33,149 nucleotides of DNA from Gardnerella vaginalis (GCA_946997215.1 CAMPUL010000018.1:1-33149), one strand, 5' to 3'; positions 23,812-31,539 are shown, counted from the first letter of the stretch. Translations and numbers: made by a program. Notes: generated from the sequence alone by a model not told the origin.

Positions 23812-23886
23812 AAGCGCCCAATGCGCTTCGCGTTACTCCAAAGCGCTTTTCGCGCCACGCTATTACTCACGGCTATTAGTAGCCGT
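23812..23886. repeat. Partial repeat unit B4 and adjacent hairpin
   Basis: AAGCGC (23812-23817), GCGCTT (23823-23828) and AAAGCGC (23840-23846) allow two mutually exclusive hairpins. The 23823-23846 segment equals hairpin 1 of B2. A separate stem ACGGCTA/TAGCCGT (23869-23875, 23880-23886) follows. Confidence 0.7.
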
Positions 23887-23892
23887 TCGGCT

Positions 23893-23990
23893 GATTTGGC
23901 ATGTAAAGTCCACTGGACTTTACATTTGAGCCAAATCACGCTTTGAAGGAGCTTGAAATGCGTTATGCAATTTCAAGCTCAGTCAAAGCG
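23893..23990 (-). repeat. Nested-hairpin repeat unit D
   Basis: First stem-loop: outer GATTTGGC/GCCAAATC (23893-23900, 23930-23937) around ATGTAAAGTCC/GGACTTTACAT (23901-23911, 23915-23925). Second: outer CGCTTTGA/TCAAAGCG (23939-23946, 23983-23990) around GAGCTTGAAAT/ATTTCAAGCTC (23949-23959, 23970-23980). The orientation (asymmetric TTGA on the 3' side) is opposite to B1-B3. The inner hairpin is identical to that of unit C. Confidence 0.85.
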
Positions 23991-23996
23991 CAAAGT

Positions 23997-24011
23997 CAGG
24001 TCGGAGCGACT
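23997..24011 (+). repeat. 15-bp inverted repeat, left copy
   Basis: CAGGTCGGAGCGACT. Its exact reverse complement lies at 25274-25288, so the pair brackets the DAHP synthase gene. Confidence 0.9.
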
Positions 24012-24089
24012 ACATAAACTTGTAGTGCTTTTGTAATTACGTCAAATGCTTCCACATCAAGCGCAGCTTATTTTATAGGATGGTGACAA

Positions 24090-25274
24090 ATGGAATCTAC
24101 GCCTGATCAGCGTGTTTCAAGCGCAGTCAAGCAAGCTGTTGAAAACGGTATGAATCCGCTTGACTCGTCTAAATTCGAGCGTTGGGAAGACCAGGTTGGC
24201 GTAGATCGCATAATTAACCGCCGCGTGTTGGAGTTGGATCCGCTTCCCACTCCTGCTCAAGTTCTTGGCGAGTTGCCACTTTCTCCGTATGCGCAAGATA
24301 TTGTTGCCGAGTCGCGCGATGAGATTCGCGGATGTCTTAACGGAGACGACGACCGCTTGCTTGTAGTCGTTGGGCCTTGCTCGGTTCACGACCCTGATGC
24401 GGCTCTTGACTACGCGTCTCGTTTGGCAGATTTGCGCGCAAAGCTCGAAGGTGAGCTTTTGATTGTTATGCGCGTTTACTTTGAAAAGCCGCGCACAACA
24501 GTTGGTTGGAAAGGTTTGATTAACGACCCAGATATTGATGGCACGCACGATATTCACAAGGGTTTGCTTTTGGCACGCCGCACGCTTCTTGGCGTGCTAG
24601 ACGCTGGTTTGGCTGCAGCAACCGAGTTTTTGGAGCCAACTAGCCCGCAGTTTATTGCGGATGCGGTTAGCTGGGGGGCGATTGGCGCGCGCAACACGGA
24701 ATCACAGATTCATCGCCAGCTTGCTAGCGGTCTTTCTATGCCAGTCGGATTTAAGAACGCTACAGATGGCTCTGTTACAGCCGCCGTCAATGGCTGCCTA
24801 GCTGCCAGCCAGCATCACACTTTCTTTGGAATTGACCATCTTGGACGCGCTTGCGCTGTGCAAACGCTTGGAAACCCTGATTGTCATGTTGTTTTGCGCG
24901 GCTCTAGCAAGGGTCCAAACTACGATGCATCTTCTGTTGCAGCTGCCGTTGCTTCAGTTCGATTGAGGCTTGGAGCGAATTGCGTAGCGTCTAATGGCGT
25001 TGTAATCGACTGCTCGCACGGAAACTCTGGCAAAGATGAACATCGACAGATTCAAGTTGTGCAAGATATTGCGGATCGTTTTGCGCACGGCGAAAAAGGC
25101 ATTAAAGGCGTTATGATGGAAAGCTTCTTGCAAGGCGGAAACCAAGATCCTGCGCCTTTGAGTGAGCTTGAGTACGGAAAGTCGATTACGGATCGATGCA
25201 TTTCTTGGGAGGATACTGAGCATTTGCTTAATACTCTTGCGCAGTCTGTTTCTGCTCGCCGACTTAAGTCTTGA
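24090..25274 (+). CDS. 3-deoxy-7-phosphoheptulonate synthase (class I DAHP synthase)
   Basis: First enzyme of the shikimate pathway, condensing PEP and erythrose 4-phosphate for aromatic amino acids. Seen: VVGPCSVHDPDAALDYA, RVYFEKPRTTVGWKGLINDP, GARNTESQIHR, RGSSKGPNYD and DCSHGNSGKDEHRQ, the metal- and PEP-binding motifs of the AroF/G/H type. The 394 residues are somewhat more than E. coli AroG (350), mainly through an N-terminal extension. ATG 24090 follows AGGATGGTGA at 24077-24086. Which aromatic amino acid inhibits it cannot be read. It stands alone, with repeat clusters and a 15-bp inverted repeat on both sides. Confidence 0.93.
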   Translation: MESTPDQRVSSAVKQAVENGMNPLDSSKFERWEDQVGVDRIINRRVLELDPLPTPAQVLGELPLSPYAQDIVAESRDEIRGCLNGDDDRLLVVVGPCSVHDPDAALDYASRLADLRAKLEGELLIVMRVYFEKPRTTVGWKGLINDPDIDGTHDIHKGLLLARRTLLGVLDAGLAAATEFLEPTSPQFIADAVSWGAIGARNTESQIHRQLASGLSMPVGFKNATDGSVTAAVNGCLAASQHHTFFGIDHLGRACAVQTLGNPDCHVVLRGSSKGPNYDASSVAAAVASVRLRLGANCVASNGVVIDCSHGNSGKDEHRQIQVVQDIADRFAHGEKGIKGVMMESFLQGGNQDPAPLSELEYGKSITDRCISWEDTEHLLNTLAQSVSARRLKS

Positions 25275-25288
25275 GTCGCTCCGACCTG
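25274..25288 (-). repeat. 15-bp inverted repeat, right copy
   Basis: AGTCGCTCCGACCTG, the reverse complement of 23997-24011. It begins at the last base of the TGA stop of the DAHP synthase gene. Confidence 0.9.
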
Positions 25289-25356
25289 CCGTAGCGCTTA
25301 AAGCGTAGCGCGAAATTCTCTGTTTACTGTTACGCGAATTCCTGTTTGGTGTGTAG

Positions 25357-25660
25357 GAGGGCTGGGTGTTTCTACGCTCGCGCGGATTAGCCGCGCTCAC
25401 GCCTTCGCCGCATGTAAAGTCCACTGGACTTTACATTTAAGCGGCTCAGCGAATCGAGGTGACTTCTCGCGCGCTATGCAGCTCGAAGTCGTCGATTCGC
25501 ACAACGCTCCGCCTCTTACGCGTTGTCTGTTGTTGCGGTTGTTCCGATTTGGCTTTAATTTTTTGTTTTTGGTTGAAGTTTGTTTGTAGGCGTGTGCCAT
25601 TGGATTATTTGGTATCGGCTGCCGCTCTTATACTGTTCGACCAAGAATCACCCAGCCCTC
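25357..25660. repeat. 12-bp inverted repeat pair enclosing 280 bp
   Basis: GAGGGCTGGGTG (25357-25368) and its reverse complement CACCCAGCCCTC (25649-25660). The similarity extends imperfectly a few bases each way. Unit C and a T-rich segment lie between. The size would suit a non-autonomous mobile element, but no target-site duplication is clear. Confidence 0.6.
25380..25500 (-). repeat. Nested-hairpin repeat unit C
   Basis: Read on the minus strand in the same order as A1. Hairpin 1 has outer GCGAATCGA/TCGATTCGC (25492-25500, 25449-25457) around GACTTC/GAAGTC (25485-25490, 25461-25466). Junction TGAGC. Hairpin 2 has outer GCCGC/GCGGC (25441-25445, 25407-25411) around ATGTAAAGTCC/GGACTTTACAT (25426-25436, 25412-25422). 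Hairpin 3 is GCGCGG/CCGCGC (25380-25385, 25391-25396), imperfect beyond that. Confidence 0.83.
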
Positions 25661-25697
25661 TTACGTGATTGAACAATTGCGTATTGCTTAAACGCCT

Positions 25698-25783
25698 GAG
25701 ATTCTCGATTTTTCTTGCTGCTTCAGCGAATCACCATTTCATGCTGAGGCTCACCTCGCTCGCTGCGAAAAATCTCGAATCTC
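25698..25783. repeat. Large nested inverted repeat
   Basis: Outer arms GAGATTC-TCG-ATTTTTC (25698-25714) and GAAAAAT-CTC-GAATCTC (25767-25783) pair except for the central three bases. Inner arms CTTCAGC and GCTGAGG (25743-25749) pair with one wobble. Distinct in sequence from the other units but of similar nested build. Confidence 0.75.
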
Positions 25784-25818
25784 TACCTAGCTTGCGCTCC
25801 GATCTGCCTTCGAGCTTA

Positions 25819-25850
25819 GAGCGTAGCGCGAGAATGCACTTCGATTCGCT
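25819..25850 (+). repeat. Truncated copy of repeat hairpin 1
   Basis: AGAGCGTAGCGCGAGAATGC followed by ACTTCGATTCGCTG closely matches 6412-6444 of unit A1, then diverges into GCGACACGCCG, an 11-mer also found at 6063-6073. Confidence 0.75.
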
Positions 25851-25933
25851 GCGACACGCCGTGTTTTTTTTTAGTTGCAAACTATTACAATAAATCCTCA
25901 AATGGTCAGCATTTTTGAACAAAGGAGTGCAAA

Positions 25934-26443
25934 ATGTGTGAATCGCCAGCCCCAGAGCCTGCAATCGCACCAGCCCCCAATCGCAATAGTCTTTCCAAAG
26001 ATAAAGATGGCGTTTTAAGCCGCGCTCTGCCAATCGCGCGATACGCGATTTTTGCGCTTCTGCTTGCTGGCGCGTTTCTTCTTGCGCTTGCGTGGTATCG
26101 AGGCACTCACAGCAAAGGCTACACTGTTGTTACCTGTTCTGCACTATGGTTTAGCGTTATTGTTCCGTTTATTACGTTGATTGTGCTTTGTGTTTTTGTG
26201 CGCGGATGGCGTCTTGTTGTTGGCTCTATAATTTGCGTTTTGCTAATAGCGTCTTTCTTTGGATTTATTGCGCTTCAAGATCAAATCATGGAGTTTTTGA
26301 ATGTTCCCGCTACAAATCCTTGGTTTGAATTCACGTGCAGCGCTTTACTAAAAATCGCAACCGCGTCTTTTGTTATCATGTGTTATGTAAGCGTATTTTT
26401 GATTAAACGCAATGCAACGCACAAGATTAAAGGGATGATTTAA
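25934..26443 (+). CDS. Hypothetical four-helix membrane protein
   Basis: A 169-residue protein I do not recognise. ATG 25934 has AAAGGAG at 25921-25927. The N-terminal ~30 residues are Pro/Ala-rich and polar. Four hydrophobic segments follow, at about residues 37-54, 70-88, 92-112 and 131-155. The last residues are basic. The MTA/SAH nucleosidase gene begins 3 nt after its stop, so the two are probably co-translated. No transport or enzyme motif is visible. Confidence 0.75.
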   Translation: MCESPAPEPAIAPAPNRNSLSKDKDGVLSRALPIARYAIFALLLAGAFLLALAWYRGTHSKGYTVVTCSALWFSVIVPFITLIVLCVFVRGWRLVVGSIICVLLIASFFGFIALQDQIMEFLNVPATNPWFEFTCSALLKIATASFVIMCYVSVFLIKRNATHKIKGMI

Positions 26444-26446
26444 CGA

Positions 26447-27148
26447 ATGCCTAAGTTTACAAAAATTGCCATTATTGGCGCTATGGAAGAAGAAGTTGCG
26501 CACATTTCTGCCTCGCTTAGCAATGTAAAGCATGATAATGCCGCTAGCCTTGACGTATCTTGCGGCGTGCTTGAATGCGAAGATGGCGGAAAAATCGAAG
26601 TTGCTGCCACAGTTGGCGGAATGGGACTTGTAAATGCCGCTGCAACTGCGCAGTATTTAATTGACGCGTACAAGCCGCAGGCTGTAATCTTTTCGGGAAT
26701 TGCAGGAAATCTCAATAAAAATTTGCATACGAATGATGTTGTTCTTGGAAAAACATTAAGATATTTAGACACCGACATGCGCATGATTAGTCAGTGGAAG
26801 CCGTTTACAAACGAGTACCATTCAGACGATTATCTTCTTAAAACAGCAGACAGCGTTTTAACAAAGATGGGCATTAATCACATTTTGGGAACAATCGCAT
26901 CTGGTGGATATTTTGTAGACACGCCCGAAAAAGTGGCGGAAGTAATTGAGGCGACTCAAGCGGATGCTGTAGAAATGGAAGGCGCTGCGATTCTTCACGT
27001 TGCTGCAAGAAACGACATTCCAGCGTTAGTTGTGCGCGCAATGAGCGACAATGCGGACACAAAATACGAGGAGTTTCACACTTTCGACATATCCGAATAC
27101 GCGGATACAGCTGCAAAAATGACGGTAAATATTGCTAGAAATTTGTAG
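26447..27148 (+). CDS. mtnN: 5'-methylthioadenosine/S-adenosylhomocysteine nucleosidase
   Basis: Cleaves adenine from MTA and S-adenosylhomocysteine, recycling by-products of SAM-dependent reactions and supplying S-ribosylhomocysteine for LuxS where present. A 233-residue protein, normal length. Seen: IIGAMEEEVAHI (catalytic Glu), GGMGLVNAAATAQYLI, FSGIAGNLN, VEMEGAAILHVA (second catalytic Glu) and VRAMSDNAD (catalytic Asp). The start overlaps the end of the upstream membrane-protein reading context, with AAGGGATGA about 14 nt before it. A terminator follows. Confidence 0.95.
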   Translation: MPKFTKIAIIGAMEEEVAHISASLSNVKHDNAASLDVSCGVLECEDGGKIEVAATVGGMGLVNAAATAQYLIDAYKPQAVIFSGIAGNLNKNLHTNDVVLGKTLRYLDTDMRMISQWKPFTNEYHSDDYLLKTADSVLTKMGINHILGTIASGGYFVDTPEKVAEVIEATQADAVEMEGAAILHVAARNDIPALVVRAMSDNADTKYEEFHTFDISEYADTAAKMTVNIARNL

Positions 27149-27213
27149 AATTCAACACGCCGATGTGGTCGCCGACGCGTTGCGCCGTCAATCAAAAGAC
27201 TAGTAGCGCTAAA

Positions 27214-27259
27214 TGCCGCCATTTTCTAAGCTCAATCAGATTTTGGCGGCAAGGTTTTT
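27214..27259 (+). terminator. Rho-independent terminator of mtnN
   Basis: TGCCGCCA (27214-27221) pairs with TGGCGGCA (27244-27251), followed by AGG and TTTTT. The loop is long (22 nt), but its flanks TTTT and ATTTT add little. It separates mtnN from the pst operon. Confidence 0.75.
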
Positions 27260-27430
27260 ACCCCTCTCTTAATATTGGCATCGTTAATAGAAGAAAAAGG
27301 TAATAAGAAATAAAAGATGCCAGTTTTGAACATTAGTTTAATTAATTTAAGAGGAAAATTTGCGGTAGGTTATACGAGAAACGCAGATTGGCTGGCATAA
27401 TGGCAATTCTTCTTGAAAGGAATGAAGAAT
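27260..27430 (+). promoter_or_regulatory. Leader and presumed promoter region of pstSCAB
   Basis: 171 AT-rich bases before pstS. CATAAT at 27396-27401 is a possible -10 box, but no good -35 lies 16-18 nt upstream, as at many activator-dependent promoters. I looked for a clear PhoP-type direct repeat and could not name one. AAAGGA at 27416-27421 is the pstS ribosome-binding site. Confidence 0.35.
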
Positions 27431-28624
27431 ATGCGTAAAAATGCAGTAAAAAATACAGTAGAAAATAATACAGTAAAAAATCAATCAATAAAGTCTAACA
27501 CAAAGTGGAATATGCGCGCGATTGCAGCAGGATTGTTAGCGTCCGCAACTTTAGTAAGCTTTGCGGCTTGTGGCGACAATATTCCTGCAAGCAGTTCGCA
27601 ACCGTCCGCAAATTCTTCCGCAAAAATCGTAGGAAACTTCCAAGGATCTGGTGCATCTTCCCAGCAGGTTGCTGTAGAAGCGTGGATTGCAGGATTCCAA
27701 TCTAAGAATCCTGGCGCCAAAATCGCTTATAATCCAACTGGCTCAGGCGCAGGAGTAACAACATTTATGACGGGTGCCACAGCTTGGGCTGGATCCGATA
27801 AATCGCTAAGCGACGACGAGATAGAAAAATCAAAGTCGGTTTGCGCTAATGGCACTACAGCTTTCGACGTTCCAGTATACGTTTCTCCAATCGCAGTAAT
27901 CTTTAATCTAAAAGGCGTTTCGGATGCTGGAAAACACATAAATATGGACGCTTCTACAATCGCAAAAATCTTCGACGGCAAGATTACGCGTTGGAATGAC
28001 GATGCAATTAAATCGCAAAATCCAAAGCTAAAGCTTCCAGATAAGCCGATTACAGTTGTTCACAGGTCCGATAAGTCTGGCACAACGCAGAACTTCTTAA
28101 GCTACATAAAAGACGTTGCTCCAAGCGATTGGTCCTACAATCTTAGCGAAAATTGGCCAAATAGTGTAGGCCAGGGCGCAAAAGGCACGTCTGGCGTTGT
28201 TTCCACAATTCGCATGGCAGACGGAGCGATTGGATACGCGGACTTTTCGCAAGTTGGCAAGCTTGGAACTGTTGCAGTAAAAGTGGGAGATTCTTACAAC
28301 GAGATTAGCCCAGAAGGCGGCTCTATAACCATTAATGATTCAAAGATTGACGAAGATGCGGCCGCAAAATCAAAGCACCGCGTTGTTGTTAAAATAAACC
28401 ACAAAACGGAAGAAAAAGGCGCTTATCCGATTGTGCTAGTTTCTTACGATATTGTGTGCAATGCGTACAAAGATGCTGCAACAGCGCGATTTGCAAAGTC
28501 GTGGCTTAGCTACGTTACTAGCAAAGATGGCCAGGCTGCGGCTCAAGGTGCTGCTGGAACTGCGCCTTTGCCAGAAAAACTTATGGGCAGGATTAATAAG
28601 TCGATTCAGTCGGTTGGCAAGTAA
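27431..28624 (+). CDS. pstS: Phosphate ABC transporter, substrate-binding lipoprotein PstS
   Basis: Extracytoplasmic phosphate-binding protein of the high-affinity importer. A hydrophobic segment precedes a lipobox-like FAAC with Cys47, so it is probably lipid-anchored. The phosphate-site segments GSGASSQQ, GSGAGVTTFM and HRSDKSGTTQNF are present. ATG 27431 lies 9 nt after AAAGGA. The first 27 residues are Lys/Asn-rich and encoded by repetitive DNA; an internal ATG at 27512 would give a more conventional signal peptide but has a weak ribosome-binding site. The product is 397 residues. It is the first gene of pstSCAB and expected to be induced by low phosphate. Confidence 0.93.
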   Translation: MRKNAVKNTVENNTVKNQSIKSNTKWNMRAIAAGLLASATLVSFAACGDNIPASSSQPSANSSAKIVGNFQGSGASSQQVAVEAWIAGFQSKNPGAKIAYNPTGSGAGVTTFMTGATAWAGSDKSLSDDEIEKSKSVCANGTTAFDVPVYVSPIAVIFNLKGVSDAGKHINMDASTIAKIFDGKITRWNDDAIKSQNPKLKLPDKPITVVHRSDKSGTTQNFLSYIKDVAPSDWSYNLSENWPNSVGQGAKGTSGVVSTIRMADGAIGYADFSQVGKLGTVAVKVGDSYNEISPEGGSITINDSKIDEDAAAKSKHRVVVKINHKTEEKGAYPIVLVSYDIVCNAYKDAATARFAKSWLSYVTSKDGQAAAQGAAGTAPLPEKLMGRINKSIQSVGK

Positions 28625-28650
28625 AAATAGTAATTTGCCAAGATTTTAGA

Positions 28651-28693
28651 GTAGTCAATATATTGCTGCTGATAGCATTTATATAATGACTAC
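28651..28693 (+). promoter_or_regulatory. Hairpin between pstS and pstC
   Basis: GTAGTCA (28651-28657) pairs with TGACTAC (28687-28693), with TGCT/AGCA inside. There is no T-run, so it is more likely an mRNA-processing or stability element that lets PstS be made in excess over the membrane subunits. A TATAAT at 28682-28687 could also be an internal -10 box, but no -35 is evident. Confidence 0.45.
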
Positions 28694-28706
28694 AAAAGGA
28701 GCATGA

Positions 28707-29669
28707 GTGAGTTCTAAACAAAGAACTGAAATCAGTAAAGATGCGCACAAAAGCGGCCATTTTGCCGACCGCGTGTTTAAAAGCGTAGCGCTTTTATGCG
28801 GATTGCTGATTTTAATGGTGCTTACAGCTGTGGCGCTGTTCTTGCTGTTTCAAGCGTGGCCGATTCTAGGCGCAAACAAAAGCCAAGTAAGTCAAGTATT
28901 TTTGGACTTTACGGGTGGCAAAGCGCATGATTTTCTAAGCTACGTAGCTCCGATGGTTTTTGGAACTGTTCTTATGTCTGCACTCGCTCTGCTCTTTGCA
29001 TTCTTTGTTTCGATTGGAATCGCGCTGTTTATAAGCCATTATGCTCCGCCAAAAATAGTTCCACTTTTAAGCGGTGTTGTTGATTTGCTTGCTGCAATTC
29101 CGTCCGTAATCTACGGTCTTTGGGGCGGATTGGTGCTCGTGCCAGCAATATACCCGTTCTGGAAGTTTATTTCGCACATTTTTGGCTGGATTCCGCTTTT
29201 TGCAGGCCCTGCGGCAAGTCCTTCGCGTAGCGCTGCAACCGTTAGTATTGTTCTTGCTGTTATGATTCTGCCGATTATAACTTCTATGGCGCGAGACATT
29301 TTCCAGCAAGCTCCGCGATTGCAACAAGAAGGTGCTCTCGCGCTTGGTGCCACAAAGTGGGAGATGATAAAGCTAGCGGTTTTGCCGTTCGCAAAGTCGG
29401 GAATCGTCTCCGCGTCTATGCTTGGTCTTGGCCGCGCTTTGGGCGAAACAATGGCAGTTCTTATGATTTTGTCTCCAGGATTCACCTTTAAATTCAACAT
29501 TTTGCAAGCTTCGCAAAACCAGACGATTGCAGCAAACATAGCAGCTCAATACCCAGAAGCCAACGGATTAGGCGTTAGTGCGCTTATTGCTACAGGTTTG
29601 GTGCTGTTTGTTATTTCATTCGCTGTAAACCTTATTGCTCGCAAAATCACGGGAAAGGCGAGTGCATGA
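28707..29669 (+). CDS. pstC: Phosphate ABC transporter permease PstC
   Basis: One of the two membrane subunits of the importer. A 320-residue protein with about six helices and the cytoplasmic coupling motif QEGALALGATKWEMIKLAVLP. GTG 28707 lies 6 nt after AAAGGAG (28694-28700); an ATG at 28702 hits a stop after three codons. Its TGA overlaps the pstA start (ATGA), showing translational coupling. Confidence 0.94.
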   Translation: MSSKQRTEISKDAHKSGHFADRVFKSVALLCGLLILMVLTAVALFLLFQAWPILGANKSQVSQVFLDFTGGKAHDFLSYVAPMVFGTVLMSALALLFAFFVSIGIALFISHYAPPKIVPLLSGVVDLLAAIPSVIYGLWGGLVLVPAIYPFWKFISHIFGWIPLFAGPAASPSRSAATVSIVLAVMILPIITSMARDIFQQAPRLQQEGALALGATKWEMIKLAVLPFAKSGIVSASMLGLGRALGETMAVLMILSPGFTFKFNILQASQNQTIAANIAAQYPEANGLGVSALIATGLVLFVISFAVNLIARKITGKASA

Positions 29670-30700
29670 TGCAAAATTCGGAATCTTTGCAAGTTGGCTC
29701 TGTTGGGGTTGACCAGGCTGTTGGCTCTTCTGAAGCCAGCCGCGAATCTCCAAAAATCGACTTTAACAAGTTCCGCCCAACGCGCTCTAGAATCGCAAGT
29801 CGCAAGCGAAAAGACGCATTTATGCGCGTTCTAATCTTCCTGTCTTTTATAGTTGCGCTAATTCCGCTTCTTTCTTTGCTTTTTACGACTATTGCAAACG
29901 GCATTAAGCGATTAAACCTTGACTTTTTAACGCATAATATGACGTATGTAGTTGGCGGCGCTGCAACTGGCACAGGCGGTTACGGCGGTATTTTGCACGC
30001 AATTATTGGAACTTTGGAGATTACGCTTGGCGCAATGCTGATTTCGATTCCGATTGGAATTATGTGCTCAGTGTATTTGATTGAGTACGCGCGAGGAAGT
30101 CGCTTAGCTAGGGTGATTAATCTTGTTGTAGACGTTATGAGCGGAATTCCTTCGATTGTGGCTGGCTTGTTTGCGTTTTCTAGCTTTACGATTTTTGTGG
30201 GTCCTGGAACAATCAACGGTTTTGAAGGGTCGGTTGCGCTTTCGCTGCTTATGCTGCCAACTGTTGTTAAGTCGTGTCAAGAAATGTTAAAAATTGTGCC
30301 GAACGATTTGCGAGAAGCGGCTCTTGCTCTAGGCGTTACAAAGCAGCGCATGATTACAAAAATCGTGTTGCGAACCGCTTTGCCTGGTATTGTTTCTGGC
30401 TGTATTCTTGCTGTTGCGCGCGTTATTGGCGAGACGGCTCCGCTTTTAATGGCAGCTGGGTTTATTGCATCCACGAATTTCAATCTTTTTGACGGACAAA
30501 TGACCACTTTGCCAGTGTACGTTTACCAGGAGTATTCAAAGCTTTCGGCGAATTGCCCAGCTAACGCGCCATCTTCGTGCGTTACTACGATTCCAATGGA
30601 GCGAGCATGGGCGGCGGCGCTTGCGTTGATTGTGATTGTTTTGCTGCTGAATATTGTTGGGCGAGTTGTGGCTCGCGTGTTTTCAGTAAAAGCAAAATAA
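29666..30700 (+). CDS. pstA: Phosphate ABC transporter permease PstA
   Basis: Second membrane subunit, pairing with PstC. A 344-residue protein: a ~50-residue polar, basic N-terminal cytosolic stretch, then about six helices, with the coupling motif REAALALGVTKQRMITKIVL and the typical MSGIPSIVAGLFAF segment. ATG 29666 overlaps the pstC stop by 4 nt; a second ATG follows at 29669. The stop is followed directly by a 10-bp tandem repeat. Confidence 0.94.
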   Translation: MMQNSESLQVGSVGVDQAVGSSEASRESPKIDFNKFRPTRSRIASRKRKDAFMRVLIFLSFIVALIPLLSLLFTTIANGIKRLNLDFLTHNMTYVVGGAATGTGGYGGILHAIIGTLEITLGAMLISIPIGIMCSVYLIEYARGSRLARVINLVVDVMSGIPSIVAGLFAFSSFTIFVGPGTINGFEGSVALSLLMLPTVVKSCQEMLKIVPNDLREAALALGVTKQRMITKIVLRTALPGIVSGCILAVARVIGETAPLLMAAGFIASTNFNLFDGQMTTLPVYVYQEYSKLSANCPANAPSSCVTTIPMERAWAAALALIVIVLLLNIVGRVVARVFSVKAK

Positions 30701-30738
30701 AGCGAAGTAGAGCGAAGTAGAGCGAAGTAAAGCGAAGG
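30701..30738. repeat. 10-bp tandem repeat between pstA and pstB
   Basis: AGCGAAGTAG x2, AGCGAAGTAA and a partial AGCGAAGG fill most of the 59-bp gap, starting directly after the pstA stop. The number of copies sets the distance between the two coupled genes. Confidence 0.9.
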
Positions 30739-30759
30739 ATTTTAGAAAGTGAGGCGCAA

Positions 30760-31539
30760 ATGGGTCAGCGCATTGATGTTAAGCATTTGAACATTTACTA
30801 TGGCGATTTTCTAGCAGTAGAAGACGTTAACATAAGCATTGAGCCAAACAAGGTTACGGCTTTTATTGGGCCTTCGGGATGCGGAAAATCAACGGTTTTG
30901 CGTACTTTAGACCGCATGCACGAGATTACTCCAGGCGCTCGCGTAGAAGGTCAAGTGTTGCTTGAAGGCCGCGATTTGTATGGCAAAGATGTGGATCCTG
31001 TGGCCGTTCGCCGAGATGTTGGAATGGTGTTCCAGCGCCCAAATCCTTTCCCAACAATGTCTATTCGAGAAAACGTTCTTGCAGGAGTTCGCTTAAATAA
31101 TCGCCATATTTCAAAGCAAGACGCCGACGATTTAGTTGAGTGGGCTTTGCGTGGCGCGAATTTGTGGAATGAGGTTAAAGATAGACTCGATAAGCCAGGA
31201 ATCGGGCTTTCTGGCGGCCAGCAGCAACGACTTTGCATTGCGCGAGCTGTGGCTGTGCATCCGCAAGTGCTGCTTATGGACGAGCCTTGCTCTGCTCTAG
31301 ACCCAATTTCTACTCTTGCTGTGGAAGATTTGATTAACGAGCTTAAGCGCGATTACACGATTGTGATTGTAACGCACAACATGCAACAGGCTGCGCGCGT
31401 GGCCGATTACACTGCGTTCTTTAACCTTAAGGCGGTTGGAAAACCAGGGCATCTTGAGTATTTTGCAGATACAACCACTATGTTCAACAATCCGCGCAAT
31501 GCGGAGGCGGAACGCTACATTTCTGGCCGATTTGGGTGA
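30760..31539 (+). CDS. pstB: Phosphate ABC transporter ATP-binding protein PstB
   Basis: ATPase that powers phosphate import by PstCA. A 259-residue protein, standard length. Seen: Walker [10 protein letters not shown] (37-45), Q-loop [16 protein letters not shown], signature LSGGQQQR (from 150), Walker B LLMDEP (171-176) and switch His in THNM. GAGG at 30750-30753 serves ATG 30760. No phoU follows in the window, although it often ends pst operons. Confidence 0.96.
   Translation: MGQRIDVKHLNIYYGDFLAVEDVNISIEPNKVTAFIGPSGCGKSTVLRTLDRMHEITPGARVEGQVLLEGRDLYGKDVDPVAVRRDVGMVFQRPNPFPTMSIRENVLAGVRLNNRHISKQDADDLVEWALRGANLWNEVKDRLDKPGIGLSGGQQQRLCIARAVAVHPQVLLMDEPCSALDPISTLAVEDLINELKRDYTIVIVTHNMQQAARVADYTAFFNLKAVGKPGHLEYFADTTTMFNNPRNAEAERYISGRFG

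Larger units (their letters stand above)
25289..25933. other. Gene-free stretch with inverted repeats
   Basis: No credible gene; short open frames here lack ribosome-binding sites and consist of repeat sequence. It contains GTAGCGCTTAAAGCGTAGCG (25291-25310), a 12-bp inverted repeat pair (25357-25368, 25649-25660), repeat unit C, the stem ACAACGC/GCGTTGT (about 25500-25526), a large nested hairpin (25698-25783) and a truncated copy near 25819-25850. The final ~70 bp is the AT-rich leader of the next gene. Confidence 0.7.

Noticed and set aside
23431..24011. CRISPR array
   Set aside because: The repeats are nested palindromes of varying sequence and spacing, not identical repeats with unique spacers, and no cas genes are present.
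25459..25668. Open frames in the repeat region after the DAHP synthase gene
   Set aside because: They are built of hairpin repeat sequence and lack ribosome-binding sites.
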